Part shown: positions 23,940 through 33,562 of the stretch, piece after piece | Position numbering within the stretch: the stretch's first letter is position 1 | How the letters are laid out: each line of letters opens with the position of its first letter | Assembly: GCF_005239225.2 (NCBI RefSeq) | Contig: NC_133291.1 | Location: 4,121,171-4,185,170, forward strand | Direction of reading: 5' to 3' | DNA length: 64,000 nucleotides | Source of the DNA: Populus alba | Taxonomy: Eukaryota; Streptophyta; Magnoliopsida; Malpighiales; Salicaceae | The notes under the pieces: generated by a model | The model's input: only the letters and a program-made list of their open reading frames with translations | Told to the model about the DNA's origin: nothing | Databases searched by the model: none | Made by a program: the position numbers and the translations under genes

Positions 23940-24921
23940 CATAGTTTTGAAACCCGACCCGGTCAAGTGATCGGGTCACGGGTCGGATGGGTTGACCCGG
24001 GTTAAGTCAACTCAAAAAAAAAAATTACAATGCAACAAAATTAACACCGCATTCACATTTTTATTGAATCAACAAATTTATTTCTTCTGCTCACATCACC
24101 ACTAACTATTTTAGAAAACCCTAACAAACCTAATCCCCAAATCTCTGCTTCCAAATCTTTAGTTGAGGTGGCTCCGCAACAGAGCAATTATGCTTGCTAT
24201 TTGCCTTCTCTGCTCATCCAAACTCCTCTTTAATGCCATTAAACCCTCTAACACTGTCTCTTGATTAAAGTCCTCAACGATTCCTTCTATTCTACTCATG
24301 TTTTCACCAGTACGATCCTCCGCTGAGAAAGGAAAGGGAGAAGGATAGGGACACCCATATAAGAGCGTTCGCGAGCAAGTTATTCTAGCTTCGCAAATTC
24401 GGCAAAGAGACAAGCCACGGAGGATGGGCGCCGTCTTTGAGAAGATTGTAACGTATTATGATATTAGAATAATTCGATTAAGCCTCGAGGCTCTTCTGAG
24501 TCGGATGGGAAAGAGAAGATGTTTTCCGGATATTGAACAAGATCGGGATATTCAAACTCGAGAAGACAAGCTTGGGTTTTGTGAGAAACGGTACAGTTTG
24601 CGTTTCTTCTTTTGCCTTCAAATATGAGATCGGAGGAAAGAATTTCTATTCATTGTGAGATTCTTGGTTTTGCTTCGCTGCTCGGAAATTCTACTCATGT
24701 TTGCTCCTTAGGCAGCAAGTGCAATAGGCCGGGATGCGGAGGTCGAAGGAAGAGAAGAGGCAGCGGTAGCAGCAGGAAAAAATTGAACCGGGTCTCACCC
24801 GGGTTTGACCGGGGTGGACCGGGTCCCTTCGGGTCGACCGGGTTTTTCCGGGCCAATTTCCAAGCGGGTTTTGGCCTCCACCGGGACCGCACGGCGGGCC
24901 GGCCCGGGTTTTAAAACTATG
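23940..24921. mobile_element. 982-bp hAT-like non-autonomous DNA transposon
   Basis: Ends are inverted: CATAGTTTTGAAACCCG at the left, and the reverse of the right end is CATAGTTTTAAAACCCG, one mismatch in 17. It is flanked by identical 8-bp direct repeats ATAGTAGG (23932-23939 and 24922-24929). An 8-bp duplication is the hAT superfamily hallmark. The paralogous site at 49517-49524 (ATAGCAAG once) is empty, confirming the insertion. Both subterminal regions are very GC-rich with CCGGGT/GACCCGG motifs. No transposase domain is visible. A solitary right end of the same family lies at 22476-22661. Confidence 0.85.
24159..24413 (-). CDS. Small open frame (84 aa) inside the hAT-like element, function unknown
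   Basis: An 84-codon frame starts MSLCRICEARITCSRT and ends with a basic, coiled-coil-like stretch (EGLMALKRSLDEQRRQIASI). I do not recognise it. It may be a fragment of a captured host gene or chance. The heptad-like C-terminal half is the only structured feature. Confidence 0.25.
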   Translation of the reverse strand: MSLCRICEARITCSRTLLYGCPYPSPFPFSAEDRTGENMSRIEGIVEDFNQETVLEGLMALKRSLDEQRRQIASIIALLRSHLN

Positions 24922-25462
24922 ATAGTAGGTTACTTACCAAGCTTCTCATCATTCTTTTTTGAAATCTTCTTATTTTGTGCCAGCAAAGTTGTTACTTTTT
25001 TTTTTTTTTGGTAGAGATTCTAGCTTGAATTTATTGAAAATATTAATTATATATTTTCTATGTGAAATGAAGATACCCGAACTGCATTGAGATATTTCCA
25101 TCCCAAGAAAATAGTTCATTGAACCACAACCTGAATATCATAAACAACAAGGAAAAAAAAAACAAAAACAGATTCTTAATAGTTCAACAAATCAAGATGT
25201 TGTGAAGCCATATATAGTCTGGAAATCAATCATTGAACAACTTAACAAAGCTATTACGTGGAAGCATAGCTGGCTACGGACACAAGGATGGATTTAAGAA
25301 TTTTGAAAAACAAGGTCTCGAATTCTTGCAATAAACAAGTAAAGTGTTTTATTATAACAAATCTTTTCCACGCTTGCAAAAAGAAGAAATTAATTATTAA
25401 TAAGTATGTTTGCTAATGGATATTTATGTGGGTCGATCACTGGAGATGGATGTCCGCCCGAA

Positions 25463-25673
25463 ATTTGAGACACCGCTAACACGTTTAAAGCTACAGAGTT
25501 ACAGAGCCTGTTTCTGCAGCCTCTATCCAAAGCGGGTTGCAACCCATGTCTAATAGCTTGCAGCTCCCTGAGAGATTTGAACCAACACCAGAGAACCCCG
25601 AAAACCACACCAGCCAAGAGCCATTAACGTTACCAGGATTTCCAAGGCAGCTGCCATCCACATTCAATTTATC
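25463..25673 (-). pseudogene. RNase H-like (RVT_3) fragment of a LINE-type retroelement, block 1
   Basis: The minus strand reads DKLNVDGSCLGNPGNVNGSW, then later LQAIRHGLQPALDRGCRNRL and [10 protein letters not shown]. These are the first-strand Asp motif (DGS) and the ELxAIxxGLxLA helix of plant RVT_3 RNase H domains, which are found in non-LTR retrotransposons. The middle is frame-shifted relative to the paralog at 50100-50313. No reverse transcriptase accompanies it. Confidence 0.65.
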
Positions 25674-26667
25674 ATAACCCTATCTAGGACGTTCTCAGCA
25701 TACATGGGTATGTGGTTTAACTGATTTAGTTTGCCCTCCTCAGAACTTCTCGAACTCCTCACTGGACAAAATGATTTTTCGGATCACCCAATCGTCACCA
25801 GCATATCTGTGGAAGCAATCAAACTTCTCTAAGAGATGTGTCTATGACAAACGTTGTTCTATATAGTTTTTGTAAGCTAATTGTTATTGTTTTATAGCAT
25901 GAAAAATAATTCTACATAATTGTACTCGTTATTAAATCAATATGTACGTTGGCCAACAAGCCACGCCAAGAATTAGTCTCCTGACTCGGAAGGGGCCGGA
26001 GGAAACCTTGTTGTTCAGCAAAAGATATGGAATAAGATTATTTTTCTCAATCCATAAAAATATAAAATGGATTATCAAAAGTAAAAAGAAGAAGAAGAAA
26101 TCTTGTTTTCTAGTGTTTTTTAGAAGAAGAAAGGGGACTTCCTCTTCTTTCTTCGAATAGAATAAATAACTTGAACCTGGGCGCACTACAGCCCCATCGG
26201 TTATGCATCATTTATTCAAGAACAGTGCCAATTGATCTCTTTCCGTAGAGACTTAGAGATACATCAATTTTCACTAACAAATAAAGACGGGATAGAGGGA
26301 AATGAACAAACTATCAAAATATTCACGGAGGAAGTGGCGGTGACGACGTTAATTGGCTATGGTGAATGTTTGGGGGCAGCGCGCGCGGTGGACGGGGAGA
26401 AAGAGTACTGAGCTTTAGATCTTGACTTGAGACTGTTAAGAATAAGATTCCTATTAGAAATAGATAACATGTATACTTTAGTTTCCATTGTAAAACTGAT
26501 TCTATAGGATGATAAATTGCAGGACAGTAATTGATTCCTAATCTATTGGAATAACTGTAAGTGCTTTTGTACAAGTATGTGATGTGATTAATAATACAAT
26601 TCATTCAGCAAATTCTATTCTCTCTTTTCAATTTACATGGATCGCTCTTTCCTTTCCATTGTCTTTT

Positions 26668-27057
26668 ATGGATTCTTCAAAAACAAATATCTCAAGTCCC
26701 TATTTCACTCACCATTCCGATCATCCAGGATTAATCCTGATTTCAAAACCATTAAATAGAGATAATTATTCTACTTAGAAAAGAGCCATGACTCTGACCT
26801 TAAATTCCAAGAATAAATTAGGGTTTGTCAATGGCTCAATCAAAGCTCCCTCGGAAAAAATTAATCATGAAAAATATGCAGCATGGTCTCGGTGCAACAA
26901 TATGATTCATTCTTGGATTATCAACACTCTTAGCCTAGAAATCTCAGACAATGTCATCTACTACTCAACCGCCCATAAAGTATGGGAAGATCTTCATGAA
27001 CGATTCTCCCAAAGCAATGCACCTCACATTTTTGAAATTCAGCGAGACATTGAATGA
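26668..27057 (+). pseudogene. Truncated copia gag
   Basis: Begins MDSSKTNISSPYFTHHSDHP and continues ISKPLNRDNYST, a copia gag N-terminus. After a stop the frame resumes with NSKNKLGFVNGSIKAPSE and INTLSLEISDNVIYYSTAHK. It is cut at 27057, where about 130 bp present in the paralog (51725-51862) is missing. The deletion endpoints share a short ATTG match, consistent with microhomology-mediated loss. Confidence 0.75.
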
Positions 27058-27286
27058 TTCTTACAGTGGCATTTGCGGATAGATCTTGCTAATGAATCCC
27101 CTCCCTTCAATTAGTCAAGCATACTCCTCAATCTCACAAGAAGAGAAATAGTGTCTCCTAAGCTCAACGCTTACTGGTGATTGTTCTGGTAGTAGCGCTG
27201 CCATGGCAGTTCGACACAGCAACAATAGAAAAACTGGCAATTTTAGTGCAGGAACAGGGAGACCTGAGTGATTTCTGAGCTCACTC

Positions 27287-27777
27287 TGATTTCAAACTGA
27301 GAGTCTATTCTGACTCAGATTGGCAGGCTGCCCATTAACTAGGAGATCTACCACAGGGTACTGCATGTTCCTTGTCCCTTCATTGATATCTTGGAGATCA
27401 AAACAACATAAAACTGTTTCACTCTCCTCAGCAGAAGCAGAGTATCATGCCATGACAGGAGCATGTTGTGAGTTGACATGGCTCCGATGACTTTTGAGGG
27501 ATTTAGGACTTTTGCATCATGAACCAAAGTTATTATATTGTGATAATAAGGTTGCATTGCATATTGCAGCCAACCTAGTTTTTCTGAGCGCACTAGACAT
27601 ATCGAGATGGATTGCCACTATATTTAAGGTCCAAGACGGTTCTGTAATAACAAGACATGTAAACTTTGAGCATCAATTGGCAGACATCTTTACCAAGCCC
27701 TTGGGGAAAGAAACTTTTGTTCCTATGGTCTACAAGTTGAGAGGTGCAGGATATCCACTTTCCAACTTGAAGGAAAG
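27287..27777 (+). pseudogene. Copia RNase H C-terminal remnant
   Basis: Readable pieces are [12 protein letters not shown] at 27310-27330, [10 protein letters not shown] near 27425 and YCDNKVALHIAAN near 27536. The tail HVNFEHQLADIFTKPLGKET precedes the right LTR. The frame between pieces is broken by stops. The region around 27590 is rearranged compared with the version at 36264, which keeps the usual FHERTRHI motif. Confidence 0.75.
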
Positions 27778-27984
27778 TGTTAAGAATAAGAATCCTATTA
27801 GAAATAGATAACCTGTATACTTTTGGTTTTCTACTGTAAAATTGATTCTATAGGATGATAAACTGCAAGACAATAATTGATTCCTTATCTATTGGAATGA
27901 TTGTAAGTGCTTTTGTATAAATATGTGATGTGATCAAGAATACAATTCATTCCACCAAATTCTATTCTCTCTTTTCAATTTACA

Positions 27985-28097
27985 GTGACCGCAGCACTTG
28001 CAAGATTCGGTGGCAAATCTGTGGCAAATGTAAGTTCAAGAAAAAAGAGAGAAAATTCGGTCAAAAATAACGCAAAGGGTATTGAATTGATTGATTA

Positions 28098-28131
<34 letters not shown>

Positions 28132-28211
28132 CCAAGACTTGTAGCGTGAAAACATCTCTTACGTTCAAATTAAGCTAATCTGTTGTTATTCCATCGGGAC
28201 AATGGGGTTTA
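27985..28211 (+). pseudogene. EF-hand gene stub: 5' flank and start codon only
   Basis: Contains the same leader that precedes intact EF-hand genes (TAGCGTGAAAACATCTCTTA, TTCAAATTAAGCTAATCTGT, CCATCGGGAC), then ATGGGG at 28203. The coding region is deleted and joined directly to TTTACAAGCGCTC, the sequence found far downstream of the remnant at 36873. A (GT)15 microsatellite lies at 28101-28130. Paralog: 52798-53031. Confidence 0.7.
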
Positions 28212-28469
28212 CAAGCGCTCAGCTTGTAAAAGCAATGGAAGCATTAACAATGACCAGTGCCATGATTTGTTAGGGTCCTGAACTTCTGAATAAGCATGTT
28301 GGAGAAACTGAACTTGCAGTTCGGACATTGTTTTGTCGTGCAAGAACATGCTTGTCATGCATTTTTTATTTATTTATTAATTTAGATGTTCGTGTCAGTT
28401 TGCGCGCGCCTTAACTAATCCCATGGATCTTGAAGTTAACGACCATGTAAACCTCTAGTATCTATCATA

Positions 28470-29039
28470 TTAGCAATTAGAGGATTCAAACCCGAAACCA
28501 TATAGAAAATAAATCTTTTGGCTCCAAACTTTTACTACTAAATCCTTTATTATATGCTTGCCATGCACAATCTTCTTTGATGAGGTTTGTGGCTCCCATG
28601 TCTTTGTATTCATTAGTTTCCAGTTACTTAATTTGATATGATGGATATATGTACTGGAAAGATAGAAGACTGAAATATTTGGCATTTTCCTTACTCTAGT
28701 GAACTCTGAATTTTGTGTACATTGGAAATTCCAAAGTACTCCATGTTTGTATCGTTCTTTCCTCTTTGATCTATTTGACTTTAATTTGTGAGATTCAAAT
28801 TTAATGACCTCTAAAGTACTCACAGTGGGTTTTCTGGCTGATGAGGCGTTCTGAACATTGCATGTGCTCTTCTGGGTAATCTGAGATCCATTAAGTTTGT
28901 TGTACTTCGCAAGTGATTCATTTTGTTTTATGGAGGTGGATGCTTTGACGACAACTCGTGGAAAAGAAGGGGGGTGGGTTGTCGAGCGGCTTTTAAACAA
29001 GGTCAATAACCTGCAATAACATTTCCTGAATGGAAACAT
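28470..29039 (-). CDS. Unidentified 189-codon open frame, copy 1
   Basis: Starts MFPFRKCYCRLLTLFKSRST. It is Lys/Arg/Ser-rich, with no transmembrane segment or motif I recognise. The same frame stays open in the copies at 37739, 57953 and 62564. Comparing this copy with 37739 I count 15 amino-acid differences and few silent changes, which argues against purifying selection. A strong splice-donor-like GTGAGT lies inside. It may be part of an old exon or pure chance. Confidence 0.3.
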   Translation of the reverse strand: MFPFRKCYCRLLTLFKSRSTTHPPSFPRVVVKASTSIKQNESLAKYNKLNGSQITQKSTCNVQNASSARKPTVSTLEVIKFESHKLKSNRSKRKERYKHGVLWNFQCTQNSEFTRVRKMPNISVFYLSSTYIHHIKLSNWKLMNTKTWEPQTSSKKIVHGKHIIKDLVVKVWSQKIYFLYGFGFESSNC

Positions 29040-29556
29040 GCGTCTTTCTCCCTCTCCTCTCCATTTCTCTCATTGAAGCTTGTGTTTCTGGTGGCAGGCC
29101 TGAGGTGATGGAAAGGCTTTCAATAACCTTAACTTCTTTAAGACTTATTTCTTATAAAGTATGTTTTTTATATCTTTAAGAATTATGTATGATCTCTATG
29201 GTTTTTTTTTTTTTTTTTTTGAAACTCATTACAATTTTCTTACGCCGGGACCTTTGCTTTCAATAACCTTAACCTCCTCATTAGCTGAGTTCAAAGCTTC
29301 GGACTCGTCTTCACTTATCTCCTCTAATTAACTAATTGTCAGTCTTAAGCTTGCATCTCTCCCATAGGTTTAGACATGAACAGGAATAGGGAAATATATA
29401 GAAGTGTATCTGTGGTCCAAAATAAAAGGATCAAAGATAAGCGAAGATCAGAACATATCCGTAAAGCAGAGCATTTTGTATATGGAATATTGCATGGAGA
29501 TAAGTCGGTGTGTATATGGACTGCACTATTGAACTGATTGATTGATTACTCGAGCC

Positions 29557-29570
29557 ATATATATATATAT
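29557..29570 (+). promoter_or_regulatory. (AT)7 TATA-region repeat of the EF-hand gene
   Basis: CGAGCC followed by (AT)7 lies 92-105 bp upstream of the EF-hand start codon, the right place for a TATA box with a leader of about 65 nt. The same repeat precedes other copies with different lengths: 19 nt at 38832, 16 nt at 59041 and 22 nt at 63655. Confidence 0.5.
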
Positions 29571-29661
29571 GCCTTGCTTTCAATCTAAACTGCAACAATC
29601 GTAGCGTGAAAACATCTCTTACGTTCAAATTAAGCTAATCTCTTATTATTCCATCGGGAGC

Positions 29662-29946
29662 ATGGGTATTGATGTCAAGAACATAACACCACGCGGGCTA
29701 CCCGTTTCTCGGCTAACTGAAGAGCAGTTGAGGGCAATTTTCATGGAGTCCGATATCAATAAGGACGGTCTTCTCAGCAAGAAAGAGCTAAAGCAAGCCT
29801 TCGGTCGTCTGGGTGCCTTGATCCCTGCCTTTAGAGCCTACCGTGGGCTGCACCATGCCGATGCCAACCACGATGGGGTTGTAGACAAGGACGAGCTCGA
29901 TGAACTCATCAAATATGCTTATCGTCTTGGGTACAAGGTTACTTAG
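29662..29946 (+). CDS. Small two-EF-hand calcium-binding protein, copy 1 (94 aa)
   Basis: An intronless gene for a polcalcin-sized calmodulin-like protein, a probable cytosolic calcium sensor. EF loop 1 is DINKDGLLSKKE (ligands D1, N3, D5, S9, E12) near residues 31-42. EF loop 2 is DANHDGVVDKDE (D1, N3, D5, D9, E12) near residues 68-79. The N-terminus MGIDVKNITPRGLPV includes an SRL tripeptide missing in the 38945 copy. No signal peptide or membrane segment. The start lies in a conserved leader (CCATCGGGAGC ATGG). A 3'UTR with AAATAAATAAAA-type poly(A) signals follows. The protein is identical to the copy at 59148. Confidence 0.88.
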   Translation: MGIDVKNITPRGLPVSRLTEEQLRAIFMESDINKDGLLSKKELKQAFGRLGALIPAFRAYRGLHHADANHDGVVDKDELDELIKYAYRLGYKVT

Positions 29947-30476
29947 AGCTTTAAAATGTAATTAAGCAAGGTTGTGCCGCTGTGCATGCGATGTGTGGCT
30001 TGCCGTGGCGTCAACCGGGGAAAATATAAATAAATAAAACTTATTTTCTGTGTCTTTTTTCGAAGAGATGGTTCTACCTGTATGTGATCAAAGATCAATC
30101 CAATAGCAGGATGGGTATTTTATTATTATATGGAGCTCCAGCCCTTTTACCATTGCAAGAAGTAAACTACAGGCCCATTGAGATTGATCCACGCATCATT
30201 TATTCAAGAACGATGCCTCGTATTGATCTTTTTCAATTCAGAACTAAATTAAAACGAAGAAAAATGCATATATTAAGACTCGCCTCAAAAACTGAAGACA
30301 TACAAAAAATTAGCATTGGATCAACCTGAAAGAAAAACTATTTACAAGCGCTCAACTTGTAAAAGCAATGAAAGCAAGAAGGCTTGTGTTATTTACACGA
30401 AGATGATTGTAAAGAATGGTGAAGGGAGAACAACTCGTCGGTGCTTTGCCATTCAACAACTGTAAATGATTTCCAT
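29947..30476. repeat. Conserved spacer between EF-hand gene and 5-phosphatase relic
   Basis: Holds the EF-hand 3'UTR and a module starting ATGGTTCTCCCTGTATGTGA-like (here CTACCTG) that recurs at 22659, 39340, 48101 and 59555. I see no protein in it. The 80-odd-codon open frame across it is present only where the duplicates are near identical. Confidence 0.55.
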
Positions 30477-30969
30477 TTATGGACTCCGCAAGTTACGCAG
30501 GTGGCTGACCACATCATAGGAACTGCTAAGATGTTGGTAATCAGCCCGGTGAAGAAGATTTCCTTGGACTTGGTCCGAGCCATTCGGTCCTGGGTCAAGT
30601 TGTGCTGTTTGCGATGAACAGCAGTGGCGCACACGTATCCGGTGGTTTCTTGTCTCATTTGTGTTGCAAGTTCCACGACCTTTCACCACCAATATAGCTT
30701 CCTTGTCTCTGGTGTCTTCACACCATGAATTTTGAGGGACACCATCAAGAAAAACTTCTAAAGTGGGGAAATCTTCAAGATGAATTGACACCTCGGCAAT
30801 ATGGCCTGGTTTAATTATACCAGCTGCTGGAGTGACCTGATTCAAATTGCACAAATTTTGAAATGCACAAAGCGGTACTCTTGATCAACTATAATAGGTG
30901 TGTATAAGGGCGTGCTTATCAAGTGAAATCAAATGGTCATTACTGCTGTGTGTGCAAGCAATTGGATTT

Positions 30970-31292
30970 TGTTAGTTGATTGTTTTAGGACTGCAACGTG
31001 TCTAAGTATCAGAAATTATTTTATGCTTTCATTCTGTTTTTAGTTTGTCCTAGTCTTTAGGAAGTGGTTAGTTTGTTGGCACACGTTGCTGTTCATGGCA
31101 CACGTTGATGTTCATGGCTTAATTCTCGGTTTCAGTTTTTTTTTCTCTGTTTCTATTTAATGTAAGCTTGCTGCATAATAATATTTGAATTCCCAGTTTG
31201 TATTCCCTTATCTACTATTTCTATCTTTCTCCCTTCTCCATATCCATAAACTTCTACCTCTGTTATACTCCTTTCTTTCTTTAAAACTAACA
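30970..31292 (+). repeat. Copia-1 left LTR
   Basis: 323 bp, starts TGTTAGTTGATTG and ends AAAACTAACA. Contains an internal near-direct repeat CACACGTTG(C/A)TGTTCATGGC. I see no difference from the right LTR. Confidence 0.95.
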
Positions 31293-31295
31293 AAT

Positions 31296-31307
31296 TGGTA
31301 TCAGAGC
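31296..31307 (+). promoter_or_regulatory. Copia-1 primer-binding site
   Basis: TGGTATCAGAGC lies 3 nt after the left LTR, complementary to the 3' end of plant initiator methionine tRNA and usual for copia elements. Confidence 0.9.
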
Positions 31308-31349
31308 TTTTATTGTTCTTAAGGGATCTGTGTGTGACTTTGACGTATC

Positions 31350-33548
31350 ATGGAAGCTGAAACAAGTTTCTCCTCAATTGCTCCGCCAGTGTTCAATGGT
31401 GACAACTACCAAATTTGGGCAGTACGCATGGAGACATATTTGGAAGCTTTGGATCTTTGGGAAGCAGTGGATGAAGACTATGATGTTCCTGTACTTCCAA
31501 ACAATCCCACCATGACGCAAATCAAAACTCACAAGGAGATGAAGATGAAGAAGTCAAAGGCCAAAGCATGCTTGTTTGCTGCGGTGTCAACAACAATCTT
31601 TACAAGAATAATGTCCCGTAAGACAACCAAGTCTATATGGGATTACCTGAAGGAAGAATATGCAGGAGACGAAAGGATAAGAGGAATGCAGGTTTTAAAT
31701 TTGATACGGGATTTCGAGTTGCAAAAAATGAAGGAATCTGAAACAATTAAAGAGTATTCAGATAGACTTCTTGGAATTGCAAATAAAATCAGGCTACTCG
31801 GGTCTGAATTTAGTGATTCAAGGATTGTGGAAAAAATCCTTGTCACAGTACCTGAAAGGTATGAAGCGACAGTTACCACCTTGGAAAATACCAAGGATCT
31901 GTCAAAAATTTCCTTGGCAGAATTACTTAATTCCCTACAGGCGCAAGAGCAAAGACGACATATGAGGCAAGAGGTCAACACTGAAGGAGCCTTATTTGCA
32001 AAACATCACGGAGCTTACAGAAACAAGAGGAAAGAGAAGAAAGGCCAAGAGGGAAATTCTTTTGCTTCTGTTTTGAATAACAAAAGCAGCAAAAAAGGAA
32101 GCTTCAAGGGTAAATATCCTCCTTGCCATCACTGTAAAAAGGAAGGTCACCCTCCATTCAAATGTTGGAGGAGACCTGATGCAAAATGTTCAAAATGCAA
32201 TCAAATGGGACATGAAGCAGTAATTTGTAAGGGAAGAGCTCAGCAGCATGAAGTTGATGCCCAAGTTGCAGAACAAGAGGATGAAGATCAACTTTTTGTA
32301 GCATCCTGCTTTGCAAGTAGTAGTTCGACTGAAAGTTGGTTAATTGACAGTGGTTGTACCAACCACATGACCAATGACAAGAAACTCTTCAGAGATTTGA
32401 GGCCAACTGATATTACTAAAGTCAAAATTGGCAATGGTGATCACATCTCTGTCAAAGGAAGAGGGACAATCACCATAACCAGCACTGCAGGCACAAAGAC
32501 AATTTCTGATGTTCTCTACGTACCAGAAATTAATCAAAATTTGTTGAGCGTAGGCCAATTGATTGAAAAAGGCTTTAAAGTGATCTTTGAAGATGGTTTT
32601 TGTCACATACTGGATGCTAACAGTGAGGAAATTCTCAAAGTGAGAATGAAAGGAAAAAGTTTTTCGTTTGATCCTATCAAAGAAGAACTTGCTGCATTCT
32701 CCATGAAAGCTTGCAACACAGAGATATGGCACAAGCGACTTGGTCATTGTCACTTACAAAGGATGCAACTTATGCAGGAAAGGGAACTCACAGTTGGCTT
32801 ACCAACCTTTGGAGATCACTTACCGAATTGTCATGCTTGTCAATACGGTAAACAAAATAGGAGACCATTCCCAAAGTCATCCTGGAGAGCCACTCACAAG
32901 TTGCAGCTAATCCACACAGATGTATCAGGTCCTCAAAGAACTGAATCATTAGCAGGTAGTCGATATTACATTGCTTTTATTGATGATTTTTCAAGAATGT
33001 GCTGGATTTTTTTCTTGAAATTCAAGTCAGAAGTAGCTGGAGTCTTTTGGAAGTTCAAGAAGATGGTAGAAAATCAAAGTGGCTGCAAAATTCAAGCTGT
33101 AAGGTCAGATAATGGAAAGGAGTACACTTCAGCAGAATTTGATATGTTTTGTGAAGAAGCTGGCATTGAACACCAGCTTACTGCTCCTTACACTCCGCAG
33201 CAAAACGGAGTAAGTGAAAGGAGAAATAGATACATAATGGAGATGGCCAGATGCATGCTACATGACAAGGAGTTACCCAAATATTTTTGGGCTGAAGCGG
33301 CCAGTACTGCTGTTTTCTTACAGAACAGATTATCCACCAAAGCATTGAAGGATAAAACTCCATTTGAGGCATGGTATGACTATAAACCTTCACTCAATTT
33401 TCTTAGAGTGTTTGGTTGCTTGTGTTTCTCTCACATTCCACAGGTCAAGCGGGATAAACTTGATAAAAAGTCAGAACCAGGCATCTTTGTTGGGTACAGC
33501 TCTTCCTCAAAGGCATATAAGGTTATCAACCTCAGACAGGGAAGATAA
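31350..33548 (+). pseudogene. Copia-1 gag-protease-integrase part of the polyprotein
   Basis: A 732-codon open frame. UBN2-type gag near the N-terminus (APPVFNGDNYQIWAVRME). Two CCHC zinc knuckles, CHHCKKEGHPPFKC and CSKCNQMGHEAVIC. Protease motif WLIDSGCTNHMT. GAG-pre-integrase zinc motif (HKRLGH, CHACQYGK). Integrase core with Asp in HTDVSG, Asp in RSDNGKEY and Glu in SERRNR. The frame is lost at about 33523 by one missing base, so reverse transcriptase cannot be read through. Confidence 0.9.
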
Positions 33549-33562
33549 TTGTCAGTAGAGAT

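Larger units (their letters stand above)
23440..25060 (-). pseudogene. Ty1/copia RNase H remnant, split by the hAT-like element
   Basis: The minus-strand reading of 23440-23931 resembles copia RNase H: a YADSDWA-type block near 23830, an AQST block near 23720, and an LAA...NQAIWL block near 23670. It carries stops and frameshifts. The match resumes at 24930 after the inserted 982-bp element. The paralogous copy at 48890-49640 lacks that insertion. Non-functional. Confidence 0.65.
22800..26215. mobile_element. Composite insertion flanked by GCATCATTTAT target repeats (block 1)
   Basis: The spacer that follows the EF-hand genes elsewhere reads straight through GCATCATTTATTCAAGAAC. Here it is interrupted: GCATCATTTAT lies at 22789-22799 and again at 26205-26215, with about 3.4 kb between. 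The insert holds copia RNase H debris, the 982-bp hAT-like element and an RVT_3-type RNase H fragment. The 11-bp target repeat and the lack of terminal repeats fit a LINE better than an LTR element, but no poly(A) end was identified, so the class is open. Confidence 0.55.
26435..27984 (+). mobile_element. Decayed Ty1/copia element with both LTRs (block 1)
   Basis: The left LTR 26435-26637 and right LTR 27778-27984 both start TGTTAAGAATAAGA and end in CAATTTACA. Flanks GAGAC and GTGAC look like a mutated 5-bp target duplication. Inside are a truncated gag and a truncated RNase H; protease, integrase and reverse transcriptase are gone. The primer-binding site is deleted here but visible as TGGTGTCAAAGC in the paralog at 51256-51267. 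Confidence 0.85.

Noticed and set aside
27985..28030. Peptide LARFGGKSVAN followed by a GTAAGT donor, resembling an aspartate kinase start motif
   Set aside because: Only about ten residues match loosely, there is no continuation, and the segment is the upstream region of the EF-hand stub.
28101..28130. Short tandem repeats considered as a CRISPR-like or telomeric array
   Set aside because: A plain GT microsatellite in a plant nuclear sequence, without spacers or telomere units.
30084..30329. Open frame of about 80 codons after the EF-hand gene (reads NYRPIEIDPRIIYSRT)
   Set aside because: Interrupted by small indels in the other copies (39.4, 48.1 kb) and split by an insertion at 22.8 kb; most likely spacer.
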